Source of the DNA: Phycisphaerae bacterium
GTDB taxonomy: Bacteria > Planctomycetota > Phycisphaerae > Tepidisphaerales > Tepidisphaeraceae
Length of the DNA stretch: 64,000 bases
NCBI GenBank assembly: GCA_030448225.1
Contig: JAUJNJ010000007.1
Location: 1 to 64,000, forward strand
Direction: 5' to 3'
Part shown: piece after piece, positions 47,446 to 56,619 of the stretch
Layout of the letters: every line of letters starts with the position of its first letter
Numbering within the stretch: the first letter of the stretch is position 1
Notes under the pieces: model-generated
Seen by the model: only the letters and a program-made list of their open reading frames with translations
Told to the model about the DNA's origin: nothing
Databases searched by the model: none
Position numbers and translations under genes: made by a program

Positions 47446-49463
47446 TTATCGCACCGTCACGACGTACGGCGAGATCAGCACGACCGGGCGGTCCTGGAGC
47501 AGTTGGATCATCTGCAACTGCTGCGACAGCGTCCGCCGCGTCACCGGGTCGAGCGCGCGGAGGACCGAGTCCTCGCCGATGCGAACGGTCGGCCGCAGCG
47601 CCGCCACGGCCGCCGCCTCGGGGGCCATCCCGCCCCCGCCGCCGAACGCCGCCGAGCAGGTCGGCGAGCGTCTTGGGGGTCGGCAGGACGCGCGTCGTAC
47701 GCCGGGCTTCACGCCCCCTTCTTAGCGGCGTGGGCGAGCGGCGCCGATGCCGCCGATCTCGTCGACCATGCCCAGGTCCTTCGCCTGCTTGGCGATGAAG
47801 ATCCGGCCGCGGGCGACCTGGTCGATGTCCTTGATCTTGCCGGTGCGGGTCGACATCACGCGCCGCGTGAACTGGTCGTACGTCCCCTTCATCCAGTTCG
47901 TGATGAGCCGCCGCTGGCGGTCGTCGAACGGCTTGTTCGAGCTGAACAGGTCGGCGTTGCGGCCCGCGCTGGAAGGATTCGGTGACGATGCCGAGCTTGT
48001 CGAACAGGTCCTTCAAGACGAACTTCCCGCCGACCACGCCGATCGACCCGATGATCGCCGACGGGTCGGCGAAGATGTGGTCGCCCGCTGCGGCGAGGTA
48101 GTACCCGCCGCTGGCCGCCATGCTGCCGATGCTGACGACCACCGGCTTTTTCGCCGCGCTTGCGGGCGGCCTGCCACATCACCTCGCTCGCCAGCGCGCT
48201 GCCGCCGGGCGAGTCGATGCGGATCACGATCGCCTTCACGTTCGGGTCGCGCGCCGCCTGGCGGAGGCTGCGCGCATGTCGTCCGAGCCGACGCCCGACT
48301 CGGCGAACAGCCCGTCGCCCGCCTCGCCGTCGACGATCACGCCCTCGGCGTAGATCGTGCCGCCACCGTCGGCTTCGCCCTCGGCGGCGTCGTCGTCGGC
48401 CGGGCGCGGACGGGGCGAACATGTTCGACAGCAGCGCCAGCGGGCTCTGCGCCTCGGCGTCGGCGGCCGGGGCCTGCCCGTAGTTCGCCAGCAGGTCGAC
48501 CTCGTTGCCGAGCTCGTCGGCCAGCAGCTTGCGGAGCTGGTCCTGGTGGACGAGGTGGTCGACGAACCCGCGCTCCTTCGCGGCCTTGGCCGAGACGATC
48601 GTGTCGTCGATGAGCTGCTTCACCACCTCGCGCGACAGGTTGCGGTGGTGGGCGATCTCGCCGACGAGCCCCTCGTACATCGACTCGGTCAGCTTGTTCA
48701 ACTCGCCGCGCAGCTCGTCGCTGGCGGCCGTGCGGGTGTACTGCTCGTCGGCGCCCTTGTACTCGCCGACCTGTACGTAGTCCGCCCGCACGCCGACCTT
48801 GTCGAGCAGGCCCTTGGCGAACGTCGCCTCCAGGCCGATGCCCGGGATCATGATCTCGCCCCCCTCGAGCAGGCAGACGTTGGTCGCGCCGCTGGCGACG
48901 GTGTAGGCGACCGTGTCGTAGCTGTCGGCGTAGACGAACGTCTTCTTGCCCGCCTGCCGCAGCGAGACCAGCGCGTCGCGCACCTCCTGGGCCTGCGCGA
49001 GGTTGAGCCCGGACGCCGCGCCGAGGTTCATCAGCACGCCGCGCACGTCCTTGTCGTCGCGGGCGGCGTGGAGGCGCTGCACCCACGCGCGCAGGGTGTA
49101 GGGCGTGGTGTCGGCGAAGAGCGAGAACGCCAGCGGCTTCTCGAGCACCGGCATCGCCGCCATGTCGAAATATGCGACCTTCGTCAGCGCGGCCTTTTGC
49201 GCGCGGGCCTTCTTCATCCGCTCGAAGAGCTGCGCGGGCGTGGGGAAGTCGTTGTCCGACTCCTTCGGCGCGGCGGCGGGGTTCGACGCGGGCTGCGTCT
49301 GCGGCGCGGGCGGCTTCGGCTTCGACGCCGGTTGCGGCGCCTGCTGTTGCTGCGGCGCGGACTTCGGCGGCGCCGACTCCGGCGGCTGCTTCTCCTGCGC
49401 CGCCGCGAACGGGACCAGGGCGAGGGCGAACGCGAGGGGCAGGGCGAGGCGGGTCGGCTTCAT
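47446..49463 (-). CDS. sppA: Signal peptide peptidase SppA, long form (frameshifted)
   Basis: SppA is a membrane-bound serine protease that degrades cleaved signal peptides. The ATG at 49463 has AGGAG upstream and starts with a signal sequence (LALPLAFALALVPFAAAQ) and a long Pro/Gln linker. Two tandem S49 domains follow, as in E. coli. The catalytic lysine is in VQVGEYKGADEQYTR (N-domain), and the serine is in IGSMAASGGYYLAAAGDHIF (C-domain). The N-domain is clean. Shifts lie between 48400 and 47600, including the segment RIDSPGGSALASEVMWQAAR. The C-terminal end VLISPYVVTVR is at 47446. The terminator is just downstream. Confidence 0.9.
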
Positions 49464-49810
49464 CGAACGCTCCTGTGCGGCGAGGTAGGCCGGCCGCGGG
49501 CCGGCGTCGGTCCGGGGCATTCTATAACGATCCGACCCGATTGTTGACCGGACGCGAAAGTTTCGTAGTCGCGGAGCGGCGGCGGAGGAAGCGGACGCGA
49601 CCGACGGCTCGTGAAGCAACTCGACGTCTGAGGGATGACGTCGGGTCCCCGCTCTCCAGTTTCAGCGGAGCGGGAGGGAACGCGGCGAGAGATGGGCGCT
49701 CGATCAGCACCGTTGATCGGCAGCAGCCGGGGAGTGGGCGATGAGAGGGGATCGCGCTGCTGGCGTGCCAAGCGCCGGGGTGCCGGCTGCGAGAGCCCCT
49801 CTCCCCCGCC

Positions 49811-49946
49811 CTCTCCCCAGCGTACTGGGAAGAGGGAGGACGCTTGTCGGCAACCAACGCGTGACGAGCAACCGGGTGCCGCGGGATATTGGGCAGCGAT
49901 CGGGTCGGCGGGAGAACCGTGGGAGCAAGCTCCCACGGCGTTCGAG
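49811..49946. repeat. Palindromic elements in the sppA-GH16 gap (including copy 2 of the 28306 element)
   Basis: 49914-49946 is the exact reverse complement of 28306-28338, containing CCGTGGGAGCAAGCTCCCAC. 49811-49840 is a CTCTCCCCAGCGTACTGGGA hairpin related to 40018-40046 and 42970-42997. No gene was seen in 49464-50014; open frames there are low-complexity. Confidence 0.85.
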
Positions 49947-50014
49947 CGGTACCGCATCCTGAGCCGCGAGGCTCCGGTTAATGGATGTTCACGGGGGCGC
50001 CGCACGCGCGATGC

Positions 50015-50902
50015 TCACTTCGATTCCGCGACCGCTTTCGGCTCGTAGAACCGCACCCAGTCGACGGTCATCTCCGCCGGGAGCTTGCTCTCGTCCACCT
50101 CTTTGGCGCCCCCGAGGTGGGTGGCGATCGACGTGAGCCAGATGTGCTGCTCGTTGTTCTCGAACGTCGCGATCTTGTCGGTCGAGGCGAACTCCTTGCC
50201 GTCGAAGAAGAAGCGGATCTTCGTCGGCGTATACTCGCACCCGAAGACGTGGAAGTCGGCCGACAGGTCCGGCGTCTTGGTGCCCCAGGCGCCGAACTGC
50301 TTGTGCTTCGGCTTCCACTGGTGCAGGTTGGCGGCGAAGCCGGTCTGCTTGACCGAGTCGTGCTCGCAGACGTCGATCTCCTGCGCGGCCGTCGTGGGCA
50401 GCGTGTCGCCGTTGCCGTTGTGGTTCATCATCCAGAACGAGTTGTGCCAGCCCGCCCCCGCCGGGCACTTGAACCGCGCCTCGTAGAAGCCGTGCTTGAA
50501 CGCCCGCTTCGTGATCACGCCCGCGCCGCCGTACTTCATCTCCTTGACGACGCCCGACCGCTTGGGGTCCGGGTCGGCCGTCTTGCGCGCCTCCGGCTTG
50601 TCGAGCTTCGTGAGCCGCAGGCGGAGCATGCCGCCGTTCACCGCGACGTTCTGCGGCAGTTGGACGCTCCAGTGCTTGCTGTCGGTGCGGTGGAACCAGT
50701 AGTCGTTGTTGAGCGCGTCGCCCTCGAACTCGTCGGCCCACGCCAGCGCGTACTGCCCTATCTTGCCGTCGTCGACGAACGGCACGGGTTCCGGCTTGGC
50801 CCCGCTCGGCCGGGCGGCCCCGGGATTGGCCGCGAACGCGGCGGAACACGCGAGCGCGACGGTCGCCACGCAGAAGATCAGCGGACGTTTGACTCGATGC
50901 AT
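50015..50902 (-). CDS. Secreted glycoside hydrolase family 16 protein
   Basis: This is an intact 295-residue protein from the ATG at 50902, with GAGGAG upstream. A signal peptide (LIFCVATVALACSAAFAANP) leads to a GH16 jelly-roll domain. The catalytic glutamates are in AQEIDVCEHD (E-x-D-x-x-E), with nearby WHNSFWMMNHNGNGDTLPTT. GH16 members cut beta-1,3/1,4-glucans, agars, carrageenans or xyloglucan; the substrate cannot be read from the sequence. It lies next to a divergent XylR-like regulator and the oxidoreductase/transporter genes, so a carbohydrate-use role is likely. Confidence 0.88.
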   Translation of the reverse strand: MHRVKRPLIFCVATVALACSAAFAANPGAARPSGAKPEPVPFVDDGKIGQYALAWADEFEGDALNNDYWFHRTDSKHWSVQLPQNVAVNGGMLRLRLTKLDKPEARKTADPDPKRSGVVKEMKYGGAGVITKRAFKHGFYEARFKCPAGAGWHNSFWMMNHNGNGDTLPTTAAQEIDVCEHDSVKQTGFAANLHQWKPKHKQFGAWGTKTPDLSADFHVFGCEYTPTKIRFFFDGKEFASTDKIATFENNEQHIWLTSIATHLGGAKEVDESKLPAEMTVDWVRFYEPKAVAESK

Positions 50903-51043
50903 CGGATCGTCTCCTCGTTTCCTGAACAGGTTCCGTGACGGCGTACCGGGATACTGCCATTGCAGGTCGATCGGTCGCGTGCGGGTGAGGGGCATTGCGA
51001 TTGACTCGAGCGCCGCCCCGTGATCCTACCTCGCCCCACGTGC

Positions 51044-52216
51044 CTACACCGCGCGCATCCGGTTGCGGTACTTCAGCGGCGTGAGGCCCGTGGCGGACTT
51101 AATGACGTGCGCGAGGTACATCGGCGAGCCGAACCCGGACGCCTCGGCGACCTTCGGGATCGGCATCGACGTCTCCGACAGCAGCCGCGTCGCGTGCTGG
51201 AGGCGGACGCGGCGGATCTCACTGGCCGGGCTGCGGCCGAGCACGTCGCTGAACTTCCGCTCGAGCGACCGCCGGGCGACCGGCACCTGCTGGAGGATGT
51301 CGTCGACCTGGATCGCCTCGGTCGCGTGCTCGCGGATGAAGCGGATGGCGGCGGCGAGGTCGGCGTCCTCGACGGCCAGGATGTCGCTCGACTGGCGCGT
51401 CACGACGTGCGTCGGCTTCACGAGCACGGGCTGCCGCGGCGCCCGCCCGCCCGCCATCAGCCGGTCGAGGATGCCGGCGGCCTCGGCGCCGAGCTGGTCG
51501 AGCGGGACGCTGATCCCCGACAGCGGCGGGACGGTCGTCTCGTAGAGCAGGTCGTCGTCGTCGCCGCTGAGGACCGCCACCTCCTCCGGCACCGGCAGCC
51601 GCGCCCACGCGCACGCGTCGAGCACGGCCAGGCCCTGCTGCGCCCAGGTGAGGATCGCGACGGGCTTGGGCAGTTGCGACAGCCACCGCGCCAGGTCCGC
51701 CTGCTGGCGCTTCCACCCGCGCGACGAGCTGTTGCGCGCGCCGAGCTCGAACGACGGGCACGCGTACCCGTGCGCCCCGACGCCGTCGTTCATCGCGCGG
51801 TACTGCCGGCGGACGTGCGCGAACTTCAGCCAGCCGCAGTAGGCGAAGTGGCGGAAGCCCCGGTCGAGCAGGTGCTCGGCGGCCATCCGGCCGGTGGCGG
51901 CGTGGTCGACGGCGACGCGGGGGAGCTCGACGCCCGGCAGGTCGATCGCCGACACGTTCACGATCGGCACGCCGTGCCGCGCGAGCTGCCGCGCCATCGC
52001 CAGGTTCGACACGCGCGCGATCAGCCCCTCGCCGTCCCAGTTGGGCGGCGGGCGCAGGCGCTCGCCCTGCCCGTGGGGCTCGACCCACAGGTGCCAGCCG
52101 TGCTGCCGCGAGTATTTCGCGATGCCCCGCACGAGGCCGCGGCCCCACCCGGTCGACGTGTCGACGAGGACCACGACCCGCGGCGGCGGCTTCGTTCCGG
52201 CGATTCGAGATGCCAT
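51044..52216 (-). CDS. XylR-like transcriptional regulator (LacI-type sensor, AraC DNA-binding domain)
   Basis: This is an intact 390-residue protein from the ATG at 52216. Residues 12-280 form a periplasmic-binding-type sensor (VVVLVDTSTGWGRGLVRGIA, then HLLDRGFRHFAYCG, then EVAVLSGDDDDLLYETTVPP). Residues 290-385 are an AraC-type HTH pair: RSLERKFSDVLGRSPASEIR and IPKVAEASGFGSPMYLAHVI. The arrangement matches XylR of E. coli, which binds a sugar and activates catabolic operons. It is read divergently from the FAD oxidoreductase (gap 323 bp), its likely target. The inducer is unknown. Confidence 0.88.
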   Translation of the reverse strand: MASRIAGTKPPPRVVVLVDTSTGWGRGLVRGIAKYSRQHGWHLWVEPHGQGERLRPPPNWDGEGLIARVSNLAMARQLARHGVPIVNVSAIDLPGVELPRVAVDHAATGRMAAEHLLDRGFRHFAYCGWLKFAHVRRQYRAMNDGVGAHGYACPSFELGARNSSSRGWKRQQADLARWLSQLPKPVAILTWAQQGLAVLDACAWARLPVPEEVAVLSGDDDDLLYETTVPPLSGISVPLDQLGAEAAGILDRLMAGGRAPRQPVLVKPTHVVTRQSSDILAVEDADLAAAIRFIREHATEAIQVDDILQQVPVARRSLERKFSDVLGRSPASEIRRVRLQHATRLLSETSMPIPKVAEASGFGSPMYLAHVIKSATGLTPLKYRNRMRAV

Positions 52217-52539
52217 CGGGCTCCGACTCCGTGCCCGCTAGGTTACCCGCTCGCGCGCCTCCGCACGCGCCCGCCGCAAAAGCTGAATATTTTTGCGCGG
52301 ACGCACCAGCCGTGCCCGGTGCGCCGGCCCGTATAAATTCGGGGGAAGCACGGGGCCGCTGACGACGTTCGCTCCCCCTCCACGACCGACGCCACTGCCC
52401 CGCGGGGTTGCAGGGACTGCGGCGGCGACGACAATGGCCGCCGCCGGGGGTGGCGGTCGCGCCACGCGACCGTCGCCCGACGATCCGTCGCCGCCCGGCG
52501 CCGCCGGCCGAGGCGTTTCGGGGAACCGTCCGTACACCG
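52217..52539. promoter_or_regulatory. Divergent regulatory region of the XylR-like gene and the oxidoreductase
   Basis: In this GC-rich gap there is an unusual AT-rich island. A palindrome, CCCGTATAAATTCGGGG, lies at 52328-52344, and an AAAAGCTGAATATTTTT stretch at 52277-52293. Either may carry a promoter or a regulator-binding site. No gene of its own was seen. The assignment rests on position and composition only. Confidence 0.4.
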
Positions 52540-54825
52540 ATGATCAAAGAACCACCACGGGACCGCCGCACGAGCCGGACCGAGCGCGTCGACGCCGACC
52601 TCGTCGTCGTCGGCGGCGGGCTGGCGGGGGTCTGCTGCGCGATCACGGCGGCCCGCGCGGGCGCGCGGGTCGTGCTGGCGGGGGACCGGCCGGTGCTCGG
52701 GGGCAACGCGTCGAGCGAGGTGCGCCTCTGGGTGCTGGGCGCGACCTCGCACATGGGGAACAACAACCGCTGGGCCCGCGAGGGGGGCGTGATCGACGAG
52801 ATCCTCGTCGAGAACATGTACCGCAACCCCGAGGGCAACGCGCTGATCTTCGACACCGTCCTGCTCGAGAAGGTGACGAGCGAGCCGAACATCCGCCTGC
52901 TGCTGAACACCGTCGCGCACGACCTGGAGAAGTCGGACCCGGACACGATCGCCAGCGTCCGCGCGTTCTGCCCGCAGAACGGCACCGCCTACGAGTTGAC
53001 CGCGCCGCTGTTCTGCGACGCGTCGGGCGACGGCATCGTCGGCTTCCTGGCCGGGGCCGCGTTCCGCATGGGCGCCGAGGCGGCCGGCGAGTTCGACGAG
53101 CGGTTCGCGCCGTCGAAGGAGTACGGCGAATTGCTCGGCCACTCGATCTACTTCTACTCGAAAGACACGGGCAAGCCGGTGCGGTTCGTCCCGCCGAGCT
53201 ACGCGCTGACGGACATCACGAAGATCCCGCGCTTCCGGCAGTTCAACGCGAAGGACTTCGGCTGCAAGCTCTGGTGGCTCGAGTACGGCGGGCGGCTCGA
53301 CACGGTCCACGAGACCGAGACGATCAAGTGGGAATTGTGGAAGGTCGTCTACGGCGCGTGGAACCACATCAAGAACTCCGGCGAGTTCCCCGAGGCGGAG
53401 AACCTCACGCTCGAGTGGGTCGGGCAGATCCCCGGCAAGCGCGAGAGCCGGCGGTTCGAGGGGGACTACGTCCTGAACCAGCGCGACATCGTCGAGCAGC
53501 GCCGCCACGACGACGCCGTGGCGTTCGGCGGGTGGTCGATCGATTTGCACCCGGCCGACGGCGTGTTCAGCGAGAAGCCGGGCTGCAACCAGTGGCACGC
53601 CAAGGGCGTCTACCAGATCCCCTACCGCTGCCTGTACAGCCGCAACGTGCGGAACCTGTTCCTCGCCGGGCGGATCATCAGCGCGTCGCACGTCGCGTTC
53701 GGGTCGAGCCGCGTGATGGCGACCGTCGCCCACGCCGGCCAGGCGGTGGGCATGGCGGCGGCACTCTGCGCCCGCACGGGGGCGCCGCCGGCGTCGCTGT
53801 CGGGCGGGGCGCCGCTGCGGGCGTTGCAGTTGGAACTGCAGCGGTCGGGCCAGCACATCCCGCACGTCGTCCTGCCGGACGCCGACGATCTGGTTGCCAG
53901 TGCTAGGATCACCACGTCGAGCCGGCTGAAGCTCGGCGAGATCCCGCCGGACGGGCCGCCGCTGCCCCTCGCGCAGGCGTGGGCGATGCTCCTGCCGCTG
54001 CCGGCCGGGCCGGTGCCGCGGTTCACGTTCCGCGCCGGGGCGAAGCGGCCGACCGAGCTGCGGTTCGAGCTGCGCACGAGCAGCCGCGTCGGCAACCACA
54101 CGCCGGACGTGACGCTGGCGTCGCGGACGGTGGCGGTGCCCGCGGGCGAGGACCGGCCGGTGGCGGTGCAGTTCGACGCCGCCCTCGACCGCCCGCAGTA
54201 CGCGTTCGTCTGCCTGATGGCGAACGAGGCGGCGAGCGTGCGGTGCAGCGAGCAGCGGATCAGCGGCGTGCTGTCGGTGACGAACAAGTTCAACCCCGCC
54301 GTCGCCAAGGACAGCCGCCAGACGCCGCCGGAGGACATCGGCGTCGAGGCGTTCGAGTTCTGGCCCGCCGAGCGCCGGCCGGGCGGCCGGAACTTCGCGA
54401 TGCGGATCGACCCGCCGCTCGACGGCTTCGGCCCCGACAACGTCCGCAACGGCGTCGCCCGCCCCACCGTCGCCGCCAACGCCTGGGTGGCCGACCCGGC
54501 CGACGCGTCGCCGACCATGTCGTTGAACTGGGATGCGAGCGCCACGGTCGGGCGCATCGAGCTGTCGTTCGACGCCGATTACGACCACCCGGCCGAGTCG
54601 GTGCTGATGGGCCACCCCGAGCGGGTGATGCCGTTCTGCGTGCGCGACTACCAGGTGCGCTGCTGCAACGGGACGGTCCTCGCCGACGTGCGCGGCAACC
54701 ACCAGACGCGCAACACGATCCGCCTCGCCCGGCCGGTGACGACGAACCGGCTGACGATCCACGTGTCGCACCCCGGGCCGAACGTGCCGGCCGCCCTGTT
54801 CGAGATCCGCTGCTATGCGGAGTAG
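52540..54825 (+). CDS. FAD-dependent oxidoreductase with C-terminal sandwich domain
   Basis: This is an intact 761-residue protein from the ATG at 52540. The Rossmann dinucleotide-binding motif is DLVVVGGGLAGVCCAITAAR, followed by LGGNASSEVRLWVLGATSH and GNNNRWAREGGVIDE. Further conserved pieces include FLAGRIISASHVAFGSSRVM. The pattern is of large FAD_oxidored proteins clustered with carbohydrate genes in planctomycetes. The C-terminal 300 residues lack Rossmann motifs and look beta-rich (discoidin-like). No signal peptide is present; the substrate is probably a sugar or uronate derivative, which is inference from context. The MFS gene follows after 99 bp. Confidence 0.85.
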   Translation: MIKEPPRDRRTSRTERVDADLVVVGGGLAGVCCAITAARAGARVVLAGDRPVLGGNASSEVRLWVLGATSHMGNNNRWAREGGVIDEILVENMYRNPEGNALIFDTVLLEKVTSEPNIRLLLNTVAHDLEKSDPDTIASVRAFCPQNGTAYELTAPLFCDASGDGIVGFLAGAAFRMGAEAAGEFDERFAPSKEYGELLGHSIYFYSKDTGKPVRFVPPSYALTDITKIPRFRQFNAKDFGCKLWWLEYGGRLDTVHETETIKWELWKVVYGAWNHIKNSGEFPEAENLTLEWVGQIPGKRESRRFEGDYVLNQRDIVEQRRHDDAVAFGGWSIDLHPADGVFSEKPGCNQWHAKGVYQIPYRCLYSRNVRNLFLAGRIISASHVAFGSSRVMATVAHAGQAVGMAAALCARTGAPPASLSGGAPLRALQLELQRSGQHIPHVVLPDADDLVASARITTSSRLKLGEIPPDGPPLPLAQAWAMLLPLPAGPVPRFTFRAGAKRPTELRFELRTSSRVGNHTPDVTLASRTVAVPAGEDRPVAVQFDAALDRPQYAFVCLMANEAASVRCSEQRISGVLSVTNKFNPAVAKDSRQTPPEDIGVEAFEFWPAERRPGGRNFAMRIDPPLDGFGPDNVRNGVARPTVAANAWVADPADASPTMSLNWDASATVGRIELSFDADYDHPAESVLMGHPERVMPFCVRDYQVRCCNGTVLADVRGNHQTRNTIRLARPVTTNRLTIHVSHPGPNVPAALFEIRCYAE

Positions 54826-54924
54826 CCCGGCGGCGCGGGCGGGCGGCGACAACGTAGAACTCGGCGGCCGCGGCGGCGGGGACGACCGCGCCGCGCGGCC
54901 GTTCACCTCTCGGAGAACCCTCCA

Positions 54925-56559
54925 TTGGCCAGCCCGATCCCCCTCGCGCAAGACGGCGACGTCGCACTCGATCCCGACGGCGGCGGCGCATCGCGCAAGC
55001 CGTCTAGGATGCGCTGGGCGATCGCCGCCATGCTGTTCCTGGCCGCGATCCTCAACTACATCGACCGCCAGACGCTCTCGATCCTGGCGCCGATGATCCA
55101 GCGGGACCTGTCGCTGAACGAGGAGGACTACGCGAGCATCACGAACTACTTCCTGATCGCGTACACCGCGTCGCTGCTCCTGTCCGGCCGGCTCATCGAC
55201 AAGCTGGGGACCCGCCTGAGCATGGCGCTGTTCGTCGGGTGGTGGTCGATCGCCAACGTGCTGACCGGCTTCGCGCGGTCGTTCGCCTCGCTCGGCGCGA
55301 CCCGGTTCCTGCTAGGCCTGGGCGAGGCGGGCAACTGGCCCGGCTCGGCGAAGACGGTCGCGGAATGGTTCCCGGCGAAGGAGCGCGGCCTCGCGATCGG
55401 CATCTACACGATGGGCGCGACGCTCGGCGCAACGATCGCGCCGATCCTCATCACCGCGATCGTCTTCGGCAGCGGCGGGACGGGGGCCGATCCGGCGCGG
55501 CACTGGCAGTGGGCGTTCGTCGCGACCGGGCTGCTCGGCCTCCTGTGGGTGGTGCCGTGGCTGATCATCAGCCGCCCGCGCGCCGGCAACGCGCAGGCCG
55601 TCGAACGCGCCGACGCCGCCGCCGCCGGCGCCGCGTCCGCCACGGTCCCCGAAGCGACGGATGCCGGCGGCTCGGTGTGGCTGGCGGTGCTGCGGCGGTC
55701 GGACGTGTGGGTGCTGATGATCGGCCGGATGCTGACCGACCCGGTCTGGTACTTCTACCAGTTCTGGTTCGCCAAGTACCTGTTCAGCGCCCGCGGCGTG
55801 CCCCAGGAGCAGCTCGGCATCACGTGGGTGATCTTCCTCGCCGCCGACGTCGGCAGCATCGCCGGCGGCCTCGCGTCGGGGCTGCTCATCCGGCGCGGCC
55901 GGGGCGTGGTCGGCGCACGGCTGGCGGTCATGCTGGCCTGCGCGTGCATCGCGCCGCTGTCGCTGTTCGTACACGCCGCGCCGACGGTGGGCCTGTCGCT
56001 GCTGATCGCGATGGCGATCGTGCTGGCGCACCTGTCCTGGCTCGTGAACATCACCGCGCTCGTCGTCGACGTGATCCCCAAGCGCCTCGTCGGCACCGCG
56101 TTCGGCGTGATCGCCGCCGGCAGCGCCGTCGGCGGCATCATGATGAACAAGGCGATCGGCCACTACCTCGAGAGGGCCCAGGTCACGGCTTCGGTCGCGC
56201 CGGCGACACCGGGGACGACGACGACGCCTGCGGCCGGGCAGCCGTCGACGCGGCCGTCGACCGCGGTCGCCGCGGGCTCCGCCACCGCGCCGGTCGTCGC
56301 GGACGTCCCACAGGTGGAGGGGTCGGCCGCCCCGCCGGCCACGGCCCCCGCCGGCGTCGCACCCGCGGCGACGACCAACCCGGCCGCCTCGCCCGCCGCC
56401 GTCGCCGCGACCCCCGGGCAAGTCGCACGGGCGCGCTCGACGTACGGCGCGTGGTTCCTCGTGGCGGCCGTGCTGCACCCGGTCGCGTGGCTCCTGCTCT
56501 ACGCGTGGCACCGCATGCGCGGCGACAGGAATGCCGCCGCCCCTGCGGCCGCGGCCTGA
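54925..56559 (+). CDS. MFS transporter (ACS/ExuT-like) with a low-complexity loop
   Basis: This is a 544-residue protein with a TTG start at 54925 (GGAG upstream). Twelve or so membrane helices start from WAIAAMLFLAAILNYIDRQT, and the family motif LGEAGNWPGSAKTVAEWFPA is intact. It belongs with anion:cation symporters such as the hexuronate transporter ExuT. Between residues about 415 and 495 there is an Ala/Pro/Thr-rich stretch (for example VAPATPGTTTTPAAGQPSTR) just before the last helix, not found in ExuT. Lying 99 bp after the FAD oxidoreductase, it probably imports the same substrate. Confidence 0.87.
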   Translation: MASPIPLAQDGDVALDPDGGGASRKPSRMRWAIAAMLFLAAILNYIDRQTLSILAPMIQRDLSLNEEDYASITNYFLIAYTASLLLSGRLIDKLGTRLSMALFVGWWSIANVLTGFARSFASLGATRFLLGLGEAGNWPGSAKTVAEWFPAKERGLAIGIYTMGATLGATIAPILITAIVFGSGGTGADPARHWQWAFVATGLLGLLWVVPWLIISRPRAGNAQAVERADAAAAGAASATVPEATDAGGSVWLAVLRRSDVWVLMIGRMLTDPVWYFYQFWFAKYLFSARGVPQEQLGITWVIFLAADVGSIAGGLASGLLIRRGRGVVGARLAVMLACACIAPLSLFVHAAPTVGLSLLIAMAIVLAHLSWLVNITALVVDVIPKRLVGTAFGVIAAGSAVGGIMMNKAIGHYLERAQVTASVAPATPGTTTTPAAGQPSTRPSTAVAAGSATAPVVADVPQVEGSAAPPATAPAGVAPAATTNPAASPAAVAATPGQVARARSTYGAWFLVAAVLHPVAWLLLYAWHRMRGDRNAAAPAAAA

Positions 56560-56619
56560 TGCGCGTCGGACGTTTCGTTCGCAATCGGGCGACGCGGTGG
56601 GCACAATGGCGGCCGATCC

